Source of the DNA: Deltaproteobacteria bacterium
GTDB taxonomy: Bacteria > Desulfobacterota_D > UBA1144 > Nemesobacterales > Nemesobacteraceae
Direction of reading: 5' to 3'
DNA length: 45,652 bases
Assembly: GCA_029262295.1 (NCBI GenBank)
Contig: JAJCZR010000073.1
Coordinates: 1 to 45,652, forward strand
Shown here piece after piece: positions 1 to 9,635 of this stretch; the stretch's first letter is position 1, and every line of letters begins with the position of its first letter. The position numbers and the translations under genes were made by a program. The notes under the pieces are model-generated. The model was not told the origin of the DNA. It was given only the letters and a program-made list of their open reading frames with translations, and did no database searches.

Positions 1-1254
<1,254 letters not shown>

Positions 1255-1332
1255 TTACCATATCTAGTTAGCCCAATCAAATATATTATTAGGTTTTTTG
1301 GAAACTTTTTGGTTAAACTAATGCTGTTTTAA

Positions 1333-1352
1333 TAGATAATCCGTATTATCTA
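1333..1352. promoter_or_regulatory. 20-base palindrome upstream of the FG-GAP lipoprotein
   Basis: TAGATAAT, then CCGT, then ATTATCTA: two perfect 8-base inverted arms around a 4-base centre. It ends 37 bases before the lipoprotein ATG and lies in the divergent gap between eno and that gene. A TAAAAT box that could serve as a -10 follows a few bases downstream. The position and symmetry suit an operator for a dimeric regulator. A short mRNA hairpin is the alternative. No T-run follows, so it is not a terminator. The function is inferred. Confidence 0.35.
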
Positions 1353-1389
1353 CTGTAAAATCAGACTTTAATATTTGAGGTATAAATTT

Positions 1390-3240
1390 ATGAATTTCCA
1401 AAAACAGGTTTCTATTTTTCTTATAGCGGTTTTTATTCCATTCTTAATTTCCTGCAGCCTTGGTGATGACAGCAGTCCTGGTGTTATAGATGATCTTACT
1501 CTGGACAGTACTGGTAAATTGCTTTCCTGGACAGCTCCCGGTGATGATGGAGTTGACGGCGAGGCAACATTATATTTAATTCGTTTTCTTGACACTCAAC
1601 AGGTTCAAGAATTTTTAGGAGTTAACTCACTTAATGGAGTTTCACTTGCAGATATAACACAGGTTCTCGATGATAATTTTGATGAGGCATCACAGGTGCC
1701 CGAATTTATTGAGCCGCAGGAGGCAGGAAATCTTGAAGCACTTTCAGTCCCAAGGATTGATTTAACAGGGAATACAAATTACTTTTTTGCTATTGCCACT
1801 AATGATGAAGTTGGTAACACCTCTAATATTTCTAATGTAGTAGAGCTTAACACTCCTTTTCAAGAAACAACTATTACTTCGTCTGATCCTGCAAGTTGTA
1901 TTGGTGATGCCATTGCGGTTGGAGAAATTGGTGGTGTTGAAGATGAAGACGATGACGATGAAGCAAACATTAACGATATAATAATTGGTGATCCATGCAC
2001 AGGAAGAGTTTATGTATTTTTCGGAGGTGTAAGGCTTGTGCAGCTTGGGCTTTCACTTGATGTGACCCAGGCAGATCTAACCATTATTGGTGATCCTGCT
2101 GAATCTTTTGGCGCAGCTGTTAGCCGTTTTGGGGATTTTACTGAGAGCGTTAATTTTGATGAGTTGGCTATAGGTGCCCCTGATGCTGAAGGGGGAAGAG
2201 GTAAAGTATATGTAATTTTTGGTGATGATGAACTTCCTTCAGTTATTGACTTTACTGCAGGTGATGAGCCTGCAATCGAAATTGTTGGTGAAGCGCCTGG
2301 TGATAATTTTGGTTTGGAAATACAGGCGGAAAGTGATAACTCAGATGATATTTTAGTTGCAGCACCGAATGCTATTTCGGGAACAGGGGTAGTATATGTG
2401 TTTGATGGGGATGATCTTTCAGAAGATGAAGTAAATTCTGCTGGCGATGCAAATGAAATCTTTATCGGTGAGGATCCAGGTGATCTCTTTGGCACTGCTA
2501 TTACTACTCTTGAAGATGTAGACAACAGATCTACGGATGAATTTGCGATAAGTGCCCCTGGAGCAAGCAGGGTTTATGTGTTTTTTGATGATAATGGAAG
2601 AGATCTTTCCCTGGATCAGGATGATGTGGTTGTTATACAGGGAACTGTTGGAGACAGATTTGGGGAATCCATTGCAGGTGGTTTTAATCTTGACGGTGAA
2701 CTTGAGGATCTGTTTGATTTTGATGGTGATCGGGATGAGATGGTTGATCTTGATGATGACGCCGATTTTGTGATTGGTGCCCCTGGCGCAGACGGAAATA
2801 CTGGAGCAGTGTTTGTATACAACAATGAAGATCTTGAAAATGCTAATGAAGATGGTGTTCCCTTAATACCGGTTGCAGTATTAAGAGGTGAGAACCCTGG
2901 AGACCAATTTGGAGCATTTGTTGAAATACTTGCTGATATAAATCCCTTCATAGAAATTGAAGATCAGGATGAGGCAAATGTTTTGGATGGAGATGATACA
3001 AATGGAGATATTGCAATAGGGGCCCCCGGCGTTAATGGCGGCGCTGGCGCAATCTTTATCTTTTTTGGTGAAGAAGATTTTTCGGGAAATTTTACAAGCA
3101 CAGATGCCGATTTTGTTGTAAATGGGGAAAATCCGGGAGACGCACTTGGTTCATTTATTCTTAATGGTGATGATATAAATGATGATGATTTTACTGATTT
3201 TATTTCAGGCAGGCCTGGGGTAATTTCAGCTCAATATTAA
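1390..3240 (+). CDS. Lipoprotein with FN3-like domain and FG-GAP (integrin alpha-type) repeats
   Basis: A predicted cell-surface or periplasmic lipoprotein of 616 residues. The start chosen is ATG 1390, nine bases after GAGG; an in-frame TTG at 1375 lies upstream of that site. The N-terminus (MNFQKQVSIFLIAVFIPFL) is a signal peptide ending in a LISC lipobox, so the mature protein would begin at a lipidated Cys. Residues of about 30-150 resemble a fibronectin type III domain (WTAPGDDG, NYFFAIATNDEVGN). From about residue 190 roughly seven FG-GAP-type units follow, each with a GDxFG motif, an acidic Ca-binding-like loop and IGAP or ISAP before a YVFFG-type strand. That number suits a seven-bladed propeller. 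The unit near residues 440-490 carries a long Asp-rich insert. Such propellers usually mediate adhesion or ligand binding, but the target here is unknown. The gene ends 11 bases from the convergent ABC ATPase gene. Confidence 0.85.
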   Translation: MNFQKQVSIFLIAVFIPFLISCSLGDDSSPGVIDDLTLDSTGKLLSWTAPGDDGVDGEATLYLIRFLDTQQVQEFLGVNSLNGVSLADITQVLDDNFDEASQVPEFIEPQEAGNLEALSVPRIDLTGNTNYFFAIATNDEVGNTSNISNVVELNTPFQETTITSSDPASCIGDAIAVGEIGGVEDEDDDDEANINDIIIGDPCTGRVYVFFGGVRLVQLGLSLDVTQADLTIIGDPAESFGAAVSRFGDFTESVNFDELAIGAPDAEGGRGKVYVIFGDDELPSVIDFTAGDEPAIEIVGEAPGDNFGLEIQAESDNSDDILVAAPNAISGTGVVYVFDGDDLSEDEVNSAGDANEIFIGEDPGDLFGTAITTLEDVDNRSTDEFAISAPGASRVYVFFDDNGRDLSLDQDDVVVIQGTVGDRFGESIAGGFNLDGELEDLFDFDGDRDEMVDLDDDADFVIGAPGADGNTGAVFVYNNEDLENANEDGVPLIPVAVLRGENPGDQFGAFVEILADINPFIEIEDQDEANVLDGDDTNGDIAIGAPGVNGGAGAIFIFFGEEDFSGNFTSTDADFVVNGENPGDALGSFILNGDDINDDDFTDFISGRPGVISAQY

Positions 3241-3251
3241 AAAACATTATT

Positions 3252-3920
3252 TTAAATAATTCGTCCGTCTTTCATTTCAATTATTTCGCTTCCAAATTCA
3301 GCGATATCCCTTTCATGGGTAATCATAACTATAGTTTTACCCTGACTGTTAAGGCCCTTAAAAATCCCCATTATTTCAAGGCTTGTCTTGCTATCGAGAT
3401 TCCCGGTTGGTTCATCAGCAAGGATGATGCTTGGGTCGTTTACCATAGCCCTTGCAATTGCCACTCGTTGTTGCTGCCCACCAGATAGCTGAGTTGGCTG
3501 GTGATCTTTTCTGTCACTTAAACCAACTAAAGAAAGCGCATTTTCTGAAAGCTCTTTTCTGAGTTTCCCGTCAGAGTTTGAATAAAGAAGGGGGAGTTCA
3601 ACATTTTCGATAGCAGTCGTGCGGCTTAGAAGATTAAAACTTTGGAAAACAAAGCCTATTTTCTTGCTCCTTATCAAAGCCTTTTTATCTTCATTAAGGT
3701 TTTGTATGTTCATTCCGTCAAGAAGAAATTCTCCGCTACTTTGAATATCAAGGCAGCCAATAATGTTCATAAGCGTGCTTTTGCCTGAACCAGATGAGCC
3801 CATTATTGAGACAAAATCACCTTCATTTATTTTAAGGTTTATTCCCCTAAGGGCATGAACTTTCACATTATTATTGGAATAGGTTTTATGAAGATCTATA
3901 GCTTCAATAATTGGTTTCAT
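3252..3920 (-). CDS. ABC transporter ATP-binding protein, MacB/LolD type
   Basis: An ATPase subunit of 222 residues for a MacB/LolCDE-type envelope transporter. Visible motifs: Walker [11 protein letters not shown]-loop in FVFQSFNLL, signature [14 protein letters not shown], Walker [14 protein letters not shown] and the H-loop in MITHE. The family pattern (EPTGNLDS plus QRVAIARA) is that of MacB, LolD and FtsE. I chose ATG 3920 because it begins [14 protein letters not shown], the normal family N-terminus. The longer frame, open from 4016, runs back through the adaptor gene. The upstream adaptor stop and this start are separated by one base (TAAGATG), implying translational coupling. A FtsX/MacB-type permease is expected beside it, but the next gene is a convergent, unrelated lipoprotein. 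Confidence 0.92.
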   Translation of the reverse strand: MKPIIEAIDLHKTYSNNNVKVHALRGINLKINEGDFVSIMGSSGSGKSTLMNIIGCLDIQSSGEFLLDGMNIQNLNEDKKALIRSKKIGFVFQSFNLLSRTTAIENVELPLLYSNSDGKLRKELSENALSLVGLSDRKDHQPTQLSGGQQQRVAIARAMVNDPSIILADEPTGNLDSKTSLEIMGIFKGLNSQGKTIVMITHERDIAEFGSEIIEMKDGRII

Positions 3921-3921
3921 C

Positions 3922-5058
3922 TTAAAATCTTTTTGGTTGGGGAAGTGTAATGCCTGTGGAAGTGTCGTTGCTGTCATTGTAGAGATATTCAACCAGCAGT
4001 TCCTTCCCTTCAGCAATCTTATCGCCTTTTATTTCTGTGTAGACTTCATCGCTTATTCCTGTGCTTACCTGGATAGGCTGAAGTTCGGATCCATTTAGTG
4101 TCCATACAAGAGTGGAACTGTTTTTTGGCTCAGTTTCAGTAATTTGCTTTGGTGGAATAAATCTTAAGGCAGCTGTCGGTATTTTTAAGATGTTATCTTT
4201 GCTTGAAAAAATAATCTCGACCTCAGCAGTCATCCCGGGTTTGAGAAGAAGATCATCATTTTTTACTGAAGACAAAACATCATAAGTGACAACATTGTTC
4301 TCACTTTTAGGCGAGTTAAGGATTTTTGTGACAGTCCCATCAAATTTTTTATCTGGAAATGCGTCTACATTGAAATAAACCTTTTGCCCCTTTGATACCT
4401 TACCAATATCAGCCTCACTAATATTTGAAATAAGTGTTAGATTGCTTAAATCTTCTGCAATGGTGTAGATTGGTTCTGAGTTCTCAAGATAAAGCCTTTG
4501 GCCTTCTATAATTTTCTTGTCGAGTATAATCCCATTTAAACTTGAAGTTATTTTGTTCTTGCTAATATTTAATTTCGCCACCTCGAGCTCAGCTTTTGTC
4601 TGTTCAAGTTCTGCGGAAGATGACTTATAGGCTGACAAGGAAACATCAAATTCTTCTTTTGATATCAATCTTTTTTCATAAAGGCTTTTATTAATATTAT
4701 AAGAATCTTTATTGATTTTAAGATCAGACTGGGTTTTGCTGAGCTTTGCCTTAGCCTCATTTAATCTTGCCTGTGACCCTGATTTGTCTATTATAGCAAG
4801 CACTCCACCTTTCTTTACTGAATCATTTATTTCTCCGAAAGTGTTTTTTACTGTGCCGTCAGTTTCGGCATAGATGTCAATTTTTTTTGTAGGCTCAAGG
4901 TTTCCAGTGGCCCTTATTGATGATACTATGCTGCCTTTTTCGACTTTTGAAGTTATGTACTTTATTTCACTGCTACCCTTTTTTATAAAAAAGTTGAAGC
5001 CAAGTGCTCCAAGGAGAACCAGTAATAGCAAAATTATTATGGTCTTGTTAATTTTCAT
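3922..5058 (-). CDS. Periplasmic adaptor (HlyD/MacA family) of a tripartite efflux or secretion system
   Basis: A membrane-fusion protein of 378 residues linking an inner-membrane transporter to a TolC-type channel. It starts with one hydrophobic anchor (residues about 5-25, IIILLLLVLLGALGF). A first lipoyl/barrel-sandwich half follows (TGNLEPTKKIDIYAETDG), then an alpha-helical coiled-coil hairpin at about 95-165 rich in Lys, Glu, Ser and Leu. The second lipoyl half is around residues 170-185 (LNGIILDKKIIEGQ), and beta-barrel and membrane-proximal domains follow (KPGMTAEVEIIF). This order is that of the RND/MacA MFP family. The TolC-like gene's TAG directly abuts this ATG (TAGATG), with a GGAGAA ribosome-binding site inside the upstream gene's end. 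It likely works with the ATPase at 3252 and the outer-membrane protein at 5059. The substrate is not evident. Confidence 0.9.
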   Translation of the reverse strand: MKINKTIIILLLLVLLGALGFNFFIKKGSSEIKYITSKVEKGSIVSSIRATGNLEPTKKIDIYAETDGTVKNTFGEINDSVKKGGVLAIIDKSGSQARLNEAKAKLSKTQSDLKINKDSYNINKSLYEKRLISKEEFDVSLSAYKSSSAELEQTKAELEVAKLNISKNKITSSLNGIILDKKIIEGQRLYLENSEPIYTIAEDLSNLTLISNISEADIGKVSKGQKVYFNVDAFPDKKFDGTVTKILNSPKSENNVVTYDVLSSVKNDDLLLKPGMTAEVEIIFSSKDNILKIPTAALRFIPPKQITETEPKNSSTLVWTLNGSELQPIQVSTGISDEVYTEIKGDKIAEGKELLVEYLYNDSNDTSTGITLPQPKRF

Positions 5059-6291
5059 CTATTCTCCCAACAAGCTTTCAAGCCTGATCTTGGCAATTTT
5101 ATAATTGTATATAGCATTTTTATGCTTTGATAAAGATTCTGTGTTAACTGACTCAGCTTCTGTGAGTTCAATTTTTGATGCCCTTTTTAGATCAAATCTT
5201 TGCTCAGTAAGCTTCAAACTATTTTCAGCAATTATCTTTGACTCACTTGTTATAGCTATCCTCTCTTCCAGATTTTGTAGCTGTAAGTATAATTCTTCAA
5301 CCGAAAAAATTATATTTTGTTTCAGCGCACTAAGCTCTGCCTGATTTCTTTGTAGTTCTGCATTAGATTTATTGATCTCTGCAAATCTGGAGAATCCCTG
5401 AAAGATTGGAAGCCTGATCCCGATCCCTGCAATAAAGTCGGGTTCATCTGCACCTTCACCGTCAAATCTGTATGCAACCCTGCCAAAAATCCTTGGAAAA
5501 AAGTTACTTTGAGAGCTTTTCAACCTGGATTTAATTCCAGCCTGTCTTGAAACAATACTTTTTATCTGGGGGTTTGATGATTTTGCGAGTTCAGCCATCT
5601 CATCTTTTGTAAGATAACTTTTCTCATAAGCTGTATAGTCTTTAATATCAAAATCTGAAATTAACTCTTTTCCCATAACTTTTGAGAGTTTCAACTTTGC
5701 TATTTTAAGTGAATTTTGACTGTCCAGATAGTTGAGCTTGGATTCCTGTATATCTATTCTGACCTGGCTCATTTCAGTATCTGAAGAAACGCCGGCATTA
5801 AACAGTTCCAGGGTTCTTTCCAGTATAAGTTCACTGGTTGTAAGAATGGATTTTTGGATTTCCATATTGTTTTTTGCAATAAGAGCCTCAAAATAGGCAA
5901 GCTTGGTATCTCTTATAATATTTTGTTCAGTGTTGTTAAAATCTGCTTTTGTGGATTCAACATTATAACGACTAGCCCTGATATCATTTTGTGTCCTGCC
6001 AAAATCCCAAATTAGCTGGTCTAAAAAGAACCCCGATTCAGCTTCAACAAAGGGAATTACTATTCTGCTTTCGATTTGAGGGTAAAGTGCAGATTTAGTG
6101 CTTTTCAGGTTTGCCTTTGAGATGTTTATTTCAGCTCTGGAAATTTTGATCTCTGGATTATTAGCAAGCGAGATATTTACAGCTTCTTCAATTGTAATAA
6201 CTTTATTGTCATCTATCCCCTCGCTTAAAGCACTGGATACAATCACAAGATTTATAGATATTATAATTAAGTAGTTTTTAAGATAGGTCAT
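5059..6291 (-). CDS. TolC-like outer-membrane efflux protein
   Basis: An outer-membrane channel of 410 residues. The start chosen is ATG 6291, giving MTYLKNYLIIISINLVIVSS followed by ALSEG, a plausible Sec signal peptide. The frame stays open to 6384, but that extension would overlap the divergent hemW start and lacks a signal-like N-terminus. After the signal, ITIEEAVNISLANNPEI is the typical opening helix of an outer-membrane efflux protein (OEP) repeat. Long helical segments follow in two repeats (EINISKANLKSTKSALYPQ; RQAGIKSRLKSSQSNFFPR), with a GIGIRLPIFQGFSRFAEI strand-helix turn and a final RFDLKRASKIELTEAE helix. It heads a three-gene unit tolC-macA-ATPase with no gaps. Together these would form a tripartite trans-envelope exporter. 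Confidence 0.9.
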   Translation of the reverse strand: MTYLKNYLIIISINLVIVSSALSEGIDDNKVITIEEAVNISLANNPEIKISRAEINISKANLKSTKSALYPQIESRIVIPFVEAESGFFLDQLIWDFGRTQNDIRASRYNVESTKADFNNTEQNIIRDTKLAYFEALIAKNNMEIQKSILTTSELILERTLELFNAGVSSDTEMSQVRIDIQESKLNYLDSQNSLKIAKLKLSKVMGKELISDFDIKDYTAYEKSYLTKDEMAELAKSSNPQIKSIVSRQAGIKSRLKSSQSNFFPRIFGRVAYRFDGEGADEPDFIAGIGIRLPIFQGFSRFAEINKSNAELQRNQAELSALKQNIIFSVEELYLQLQNLEERIAITSESKIIAENSLKLTEQRFDLKRASKIELTEAESVNTESLSKHKNAIYNYKIAKIRLESLLGE

Positions 6292-6360
6292 GGCTTTACG
6301 AATTTGAGTTATAAATATTACTATTAATCTTTTTTGTTTCAATAAATAGTTGGTTTGAAA

Positions 6361-7518
6361 ATGTTTACAGGAATTTATATACACCTTCCTTACTGCGTGA
6401 CAAAGTGCCCTTACTGTGATTTTAATTCTTATGGCACCGAGGGAATATTTCCGGAAAAAGAATATATGGATGCAGTGATAAAGGAATTAAATATGTACGG
6501 GGATTTTTTAAGAAATGCCCAGGTGGATACAATTTTTTTTGGTGGCGGCACGCCATCTCTGTTTACTTCCAAAAGTATAGAACAAATAATTTTTGAAATA
6601 AGCACTTTGGCAAAAGTTTCAAACTATGCCGAGATTAGCCTTGAGTTAAACCCTAAAACTGTTGATAAAAATAAACTTATTGAATTTAAAGAAGTAGGGA
6701 TCAACAGATTAAGTGTAGGAGTGCAATCGTTCACCAGTAGAAAACTTGATTTTTATGGAAGGATTAATAAACCCGTAGATAGTGAGAATGTTTTAATCTG
6801 GATCAAAGATGCAGGGTTTACGAATTTTAATATTGACCTTATTTATGGAAGTGCCGATGAGACTATCTTTGAACTTGAATTTGATCTTAAAGAAGCGCTA
6901 AGGTTTGAGCCTGCCCACATCTCAGCTTACTGCCTTACAATAGAAGATGGCACTGAGTTTGGAAGGCTTTATAAATCTGGAAAATTAAAATTACCAACAG
7001 ACAAACGCCTCGGTGAGTTTATGGACCATACGTCTCAAGTGCTTGAAAGTGCAGGATACAATAATTACGAAATTTCCAACTTTTCGAAACCAGGTTTTGA
7101 ATGCAAACATAATCTTGTTTATTGGAGAAGCAATAACTATCTTGGAATAGGTGCAGGGGCACATTCCCATATATCCACTGATTCAGAATACAAATGGGGC
7201 GTTAGGTGGTTTAATTATAGAAGCCCAGACAAATATATATCTATAAATAACAACTCTGAGTCCCCTGTTTGTAAAAAGAATGGCCTCTCTAAAATAGAAT
7301 CGCTTGAAGATAAGGTTTTGATGGGCCTTCGGCTGAAAAAGGGAATTTCCGTTAGTGAACTTGAAAAAAAATACCATCTAGATTTTGAGAAAGAAAAGAT
7401 TAAATATCTGTTTGAAGACGAATTTATTATTATAAGTGATGGTTATATCTCTTTATCAAAAAAGGGGATGCTTTTTGCAAATGAGATAATCACGAGGGTA
7501 TTAGGTGCTTTTCACTAG
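6361..7518 (+). CDS. hemW: Radical SAM protein HemW (heme chaperone / coproporphyrinogen III oxidase-like)
   Basis: A 385-residue radical SAM enzyme of the HemN/HemW family. The [4Fe-4S] motif CVTKCPYC lies at the very N-terminus, followed by DFNSYG. HemN proper has a longer N-terminal region, so HemW is the better call. Other family motifs are FFGGGTPSLF, SLELNPKTV, GINRLSVGVQSF, DLIYGSADET, HISAYCLTIEDGT, YEISNFSKPGFECKHNLVYW and YLGIGAGAHSH. HemW binds and inserts heme into respiratory enzymes and lacks CPDH activity in studied bacteria. ATG 6361 is preferred over the in-frame TTG two codons upstream. The 3' end overlaps the convergent DUF1285 gene by 18 bases. It diverges from the tolC-like gene across about 70 bases. 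Confidence 0.93.
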   Translation: MFTGIYIHLPYCVTKCPYCDFNSYGTEGIFPEKEYMDAVIKELNMYGDFLRNAQVDTIFFGGGTPSLFTSKSIEQIIFEISTLAKVSNYAEISLELNPKTVDKNKLIEFKEVGINRLSVGVQSFTSRKLDFYGRINKPVDSENVLIWIKDAGFTNFNIDLIYGSADETIFELEFDLKEALRFEPAHISAYCLTIEDGTEFGRLYKSGKLKLPTDKRLGEFMDHTSQVLESAGYNNYEISNFSKPGFECKHNLVYWRSNNYLGIGAGAHSHISTDSEYKWGVRWFNYRSPDKYISINNNSESPVCKKNGLSKIESLEDKVLMGLRLKKGISVSELEKKYHLDFEKEKIKYLFEDEFIIISDGYISLSKKGMLFANEIITRVLGAFH

Positions 7519-7962
7519 TTTCTTGCTAAGATTGTGTTTTTTGGCTTGACTCTCTATATAGAATTCTCCATTATCAAATCGAACATACTTCATTAGTTCA
7601 TAATAGCCGGCCCTTGTAAACCTTGCATCGTACTTTCCATTTTTGACTTTGGTGTAAAGAACATTTTCATTACCAATATCAAGTGTTTTAAAGTCTAGTT
7701 TTTCTTCTGTCTGGTCGTTTAACCTAATATGAAAGCTATCATTCTTTTTATACACCATTTTTACAACAAAGGGCGTGTCTTCAACTTCCACATACATTTT
7801 CCCCGTGCCTTCATCTACATAAAATTTCCCATTTTTATCAATGGCAAGGTTTTTATTGTTTGCAAGATAAGTCCAGATATGTGTGATTTTAACACCATCC
7901 TGAAACCAGTTGCCGCGTTTGTCTATAAAAATCCGTGGTTTTGTGTTTGCCGTTTTTTTCAT
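7501..7962 (-). CDS. DUF1285 family protein
   Basis: A 153-residue soluble protein of unknown function. Its pattern matches the DUF1285 family as I know it: a start with an IDKRGNWFQDGVKITH motif, then FYVDEGTGKMYVEVEDTPFVVKMV, where VEDTPFVV is the family hallmark. Beta-rich sequence follows (DSFHIRLNDQTEEKLDF, DARFTRAGYYELMKYV). It has no signal peptide, membrane segment or cysteine cluster. It converges on hemW with an 18-base overlap at the C-termini. Nothing local assigns a role. The family assignment is by motif recognition only. Confidence 0.75.
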   Translation of the reverse strand: MKKTANTKPRIFIDKRGNWFQDGVKITHIWTYLANNKNLAIDKNGKFYVDEGTGKMYVEVEDTPFVVKMVYKKNDSFHIRLNDQTEEKLDFKTLDIGNENVLYTKVKNGKYDARFTRAGYYELMKYVRFDNGEFYIESQAKKHNLSKKLVKST

Positions 7963-8007
7963 TAAGAAAAATATAACCTCACTATTCTTTATGCTAAAAC
8001 TAAAGAC

Positions 8008-8421
8008 TTATTCTCCGATCACTTTTACAACAACTCTTTTTCTTCTCTGCCCATCAAACTCACCATAAAAAATTCTTTGCCAGGGGCCAAGATCAAGGTC
8101 ACCTTTAGTTATTGGCACAATTACCTGATGGTGCATAATAAGGTTTTTAAGATGTGCATCCCCGTTATCTTCACCAGTGTTATGATGCTTGTAGTCTTCC
8201 CTGAAAGGGGCGATTCCCTCAAGCCACTCCCAGATATCCTGAAAAATGCCCTCCTCAAGGTCGTTCACAAACACAGATGCAGTTATGTGCATTGCAGAAA
8301 CAAGAACAAACCCTTCTTCAACATTGCTCGTTTTTGTGATTTTTCTCACAGTCTCTGTGATATGCACAAGTTCCCTTTTTTTCTCGGTATTAAACCACAG
8401 ATACTCAGTATGTGAATTCAT
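8008..8421 (-). CDS. YjbQ/UPF0047 family protein
   Basis: A 137-residue member of the YjbQ (UPF0047) family, sometimes annotated as secondary thiamine-phosphate synthase from weak in vitro activity. Family motifs: [32 protein letters not shown] and the C-terminal [16 protein letters not shown]. Conserved His, Glu and Asp residues in these motifs form the presumed metal or active site. I chose ATG 8421 (MNSHTEY). GGAGG sits eight bases before it, whereas the upstream in-frame ATG at 8436 would contain that same ribosome-binding site. It is divergent from dprA across about 95 bases. The true physiological role of the family is unsettled. Confidence 0.88.
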   Translation of the reverse strand: MNSHTEYLWFNTEKKRELVHITETVRKITKTSNVEEGFVLVSAMHITASVFVNDLEEGIFQDIWEWLEGIAPFREDYKHHNTGEDNGDAHLKNLIMHHQVIVPITKGDLDLGPWQRIFYGEFDGQRRKRVVVKVIGE

Positions 8422-8516
8422 TTCATTTGCCTCCATATATAAATTAATTAGTTGTTTTATCGTTTAAGCAAAATTGGATACAATGTTTAAAGATTATATC
8501 TTGAGTTAAGCATTTT

Positions 8517-9614
8517 ATGGAAAATCTAATATATATTTTAGGCCTTAGAAGTATAAGTGGTGTTGGGAATAGGCTTGCAGAAAGAATTCTTGAGCAAGTT
8601 AGTTCTCCCAAGGAAATATTTTCACTCTCTGAAAAAGATCTTCTGGGGATTGAAGGCGTAAGAAAGGAAACTGCAAGATCTATTATCAATTTTTCCGGTT
8701 GGGAAGTTGTTGAAAAGAATATTGAAAATGCCAAAAGGTATGGATTTCATATATACACAATCCATGATGAGAATTATCCGAAAAACCTTTTGAAAATATA
8801 TGAAAAACCCACGGCTATTTATGTGTTTGGGGAGATAACTGATGAAGATGAAAATGCAGTTGCAATTGTGGGGTCAAGACGCTGCAATAACTATGGCAAA
8901 AGTATTGCAAAACAACTTTCCAATGAACTTGCCTCACATGGCCTTACAGTAGTAAGTGGAATGGCAAGGGGGATTGATTCAATTTCCCATAAGGCCGCAA
9001 TAGAAGAGGGTGGAAGGACAATTGCTGTTATGGGCTCTGGGTTAGATAGGATTTATCCTCCTGAAAATTCAAAGCTATATAAACTCATATCACAAAATGG
9101 TGCTGTGATATCAGAATTCCCAATGGGCACTCCTCCAGAGGCGCAAAATTTTCCACAAAGAAACAGGGTTATAAGTGGTTTATCAAAAGGAGTTGTGATT
9201 GTGCAGGCAGGAAGAAAAAGTGGTTCATTAATAACTGCAAATTTTGCCCTTGAACAAAACAGGGAAGTTTTTGCAGTGCCTGGAAATCTTGGAAACAAGC
9301 TGAGTGAGGGCGCCAATTTTCTTATTAAAAGGGGGGCAAAACTTATCGAAAATGTTGAAGATATACTGGAAGAACTAAATCAGGGTTATAATTTTAAAGT
9401 AAAAGATAAAGTTTTGTCTAAAAAAACATTTACAAATCTTGATGTTGATCAAAAAATAGTTGTTGATTCCATAGGCTCTCAGCAACTAAATATTGATGAA
9501 CTAATTGACAAAACAAAAATTGAATATACAAAATTATCCCTGATTTTACTTGATCTCGAGATAAAAGGTATATTAGAACAACTGCCAGGCAAGATATATC
9601 AGATGAAATATTAG
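8517..9614 (+). CDS. dprA: DNA processing protein DprA (Smf)
   Basis: Binds incoming single-stranded DNA and loads RecA during natural transformation. The protein is 365 residues, which is full length. An N-terminal helix-hairpin-helix/SAM-like part spans about 1-65 (LRSISGVGNRLAERIL; LLGIEGVRKETA). The Rossmann-like DprA core follows: AVAIVGSRRCNNYG, VVSGMARGIDSISHKAA, TIAVMGSGLDRIYPPEN, FPQRNRVISGLSKGVVIVQA, KSGSLITANFALEQNREVFAVPG and EGANFLIKRGA. A C-terminal winged-helix-like segment ends the protein (IDELIDKTKIEYTKLSLILL). The ribosome-binding site is weak. It opens a forward cluster with a regulator 21 bases downstream, suggesting co-transcription. Confidence 0.95.
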   Translation: MENLIYILGLRSISGVGNRLAERILEQVSSPKEIFSLSEKDLLGIEGVRKETARSIINFSGWEVVEKNIENAKRYGFHIYTIHDENYPKNLLKIYEKPTAIYVFGEITDEDENAVAIVGSRRCNNYGKSIAKQLSNELASHGLTVVSGMARGIDSISHKAAIEEGGRTIAVMGSGLDRIYPPENSKLYKLISQNGAVISEFPMGTPPEAQNFPQRNRVISGLSKGVVIVQAGRKSGSLITANFALEQNREVFAVPGNLGNKLSEGANFLIKRGAKLIENVEDILEELNQGYNFKVKDKVLSKKTFTNLDVDQKIVVDSIGSQQLNIDELIDKTKIEYTKLSLILLDLEIKGILEQLPGKIYQMKY

Positions 9615-9635
9615 TTTTTTAAAAGTTCATAAACA

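Noticed and set aside
2010-2525. Reverse-strand open frame of 171 codons inside the FG-GAP lipoprotein gene
   Set aside because: Ser/Pro-rich translation with no family motif. It is the antisense of the repeat region, whose repeated Asp/Gly codons keep the opposite frame open.
3921-4016. N-terminal extension of the ABC ATPase to 4016
   Set aside because: It would overlap the end of the adaptor gene. The family N-terminus begins at ATG 3920, coupled to the adaptor stop.
6292-6384. N-terminal extension of the TolC-like protein to 6384
   Set aside because: It lacks a signal-peptide pattern and would overlap the hemW start. ATG 6291 gives a proper signal peptide.
8077-8415. Forward open frame of 112 codons opposite yjbQ
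   Set aside because: The yjbQ frame carries the conserved motifs; this one has none and no ribosome-binding site.
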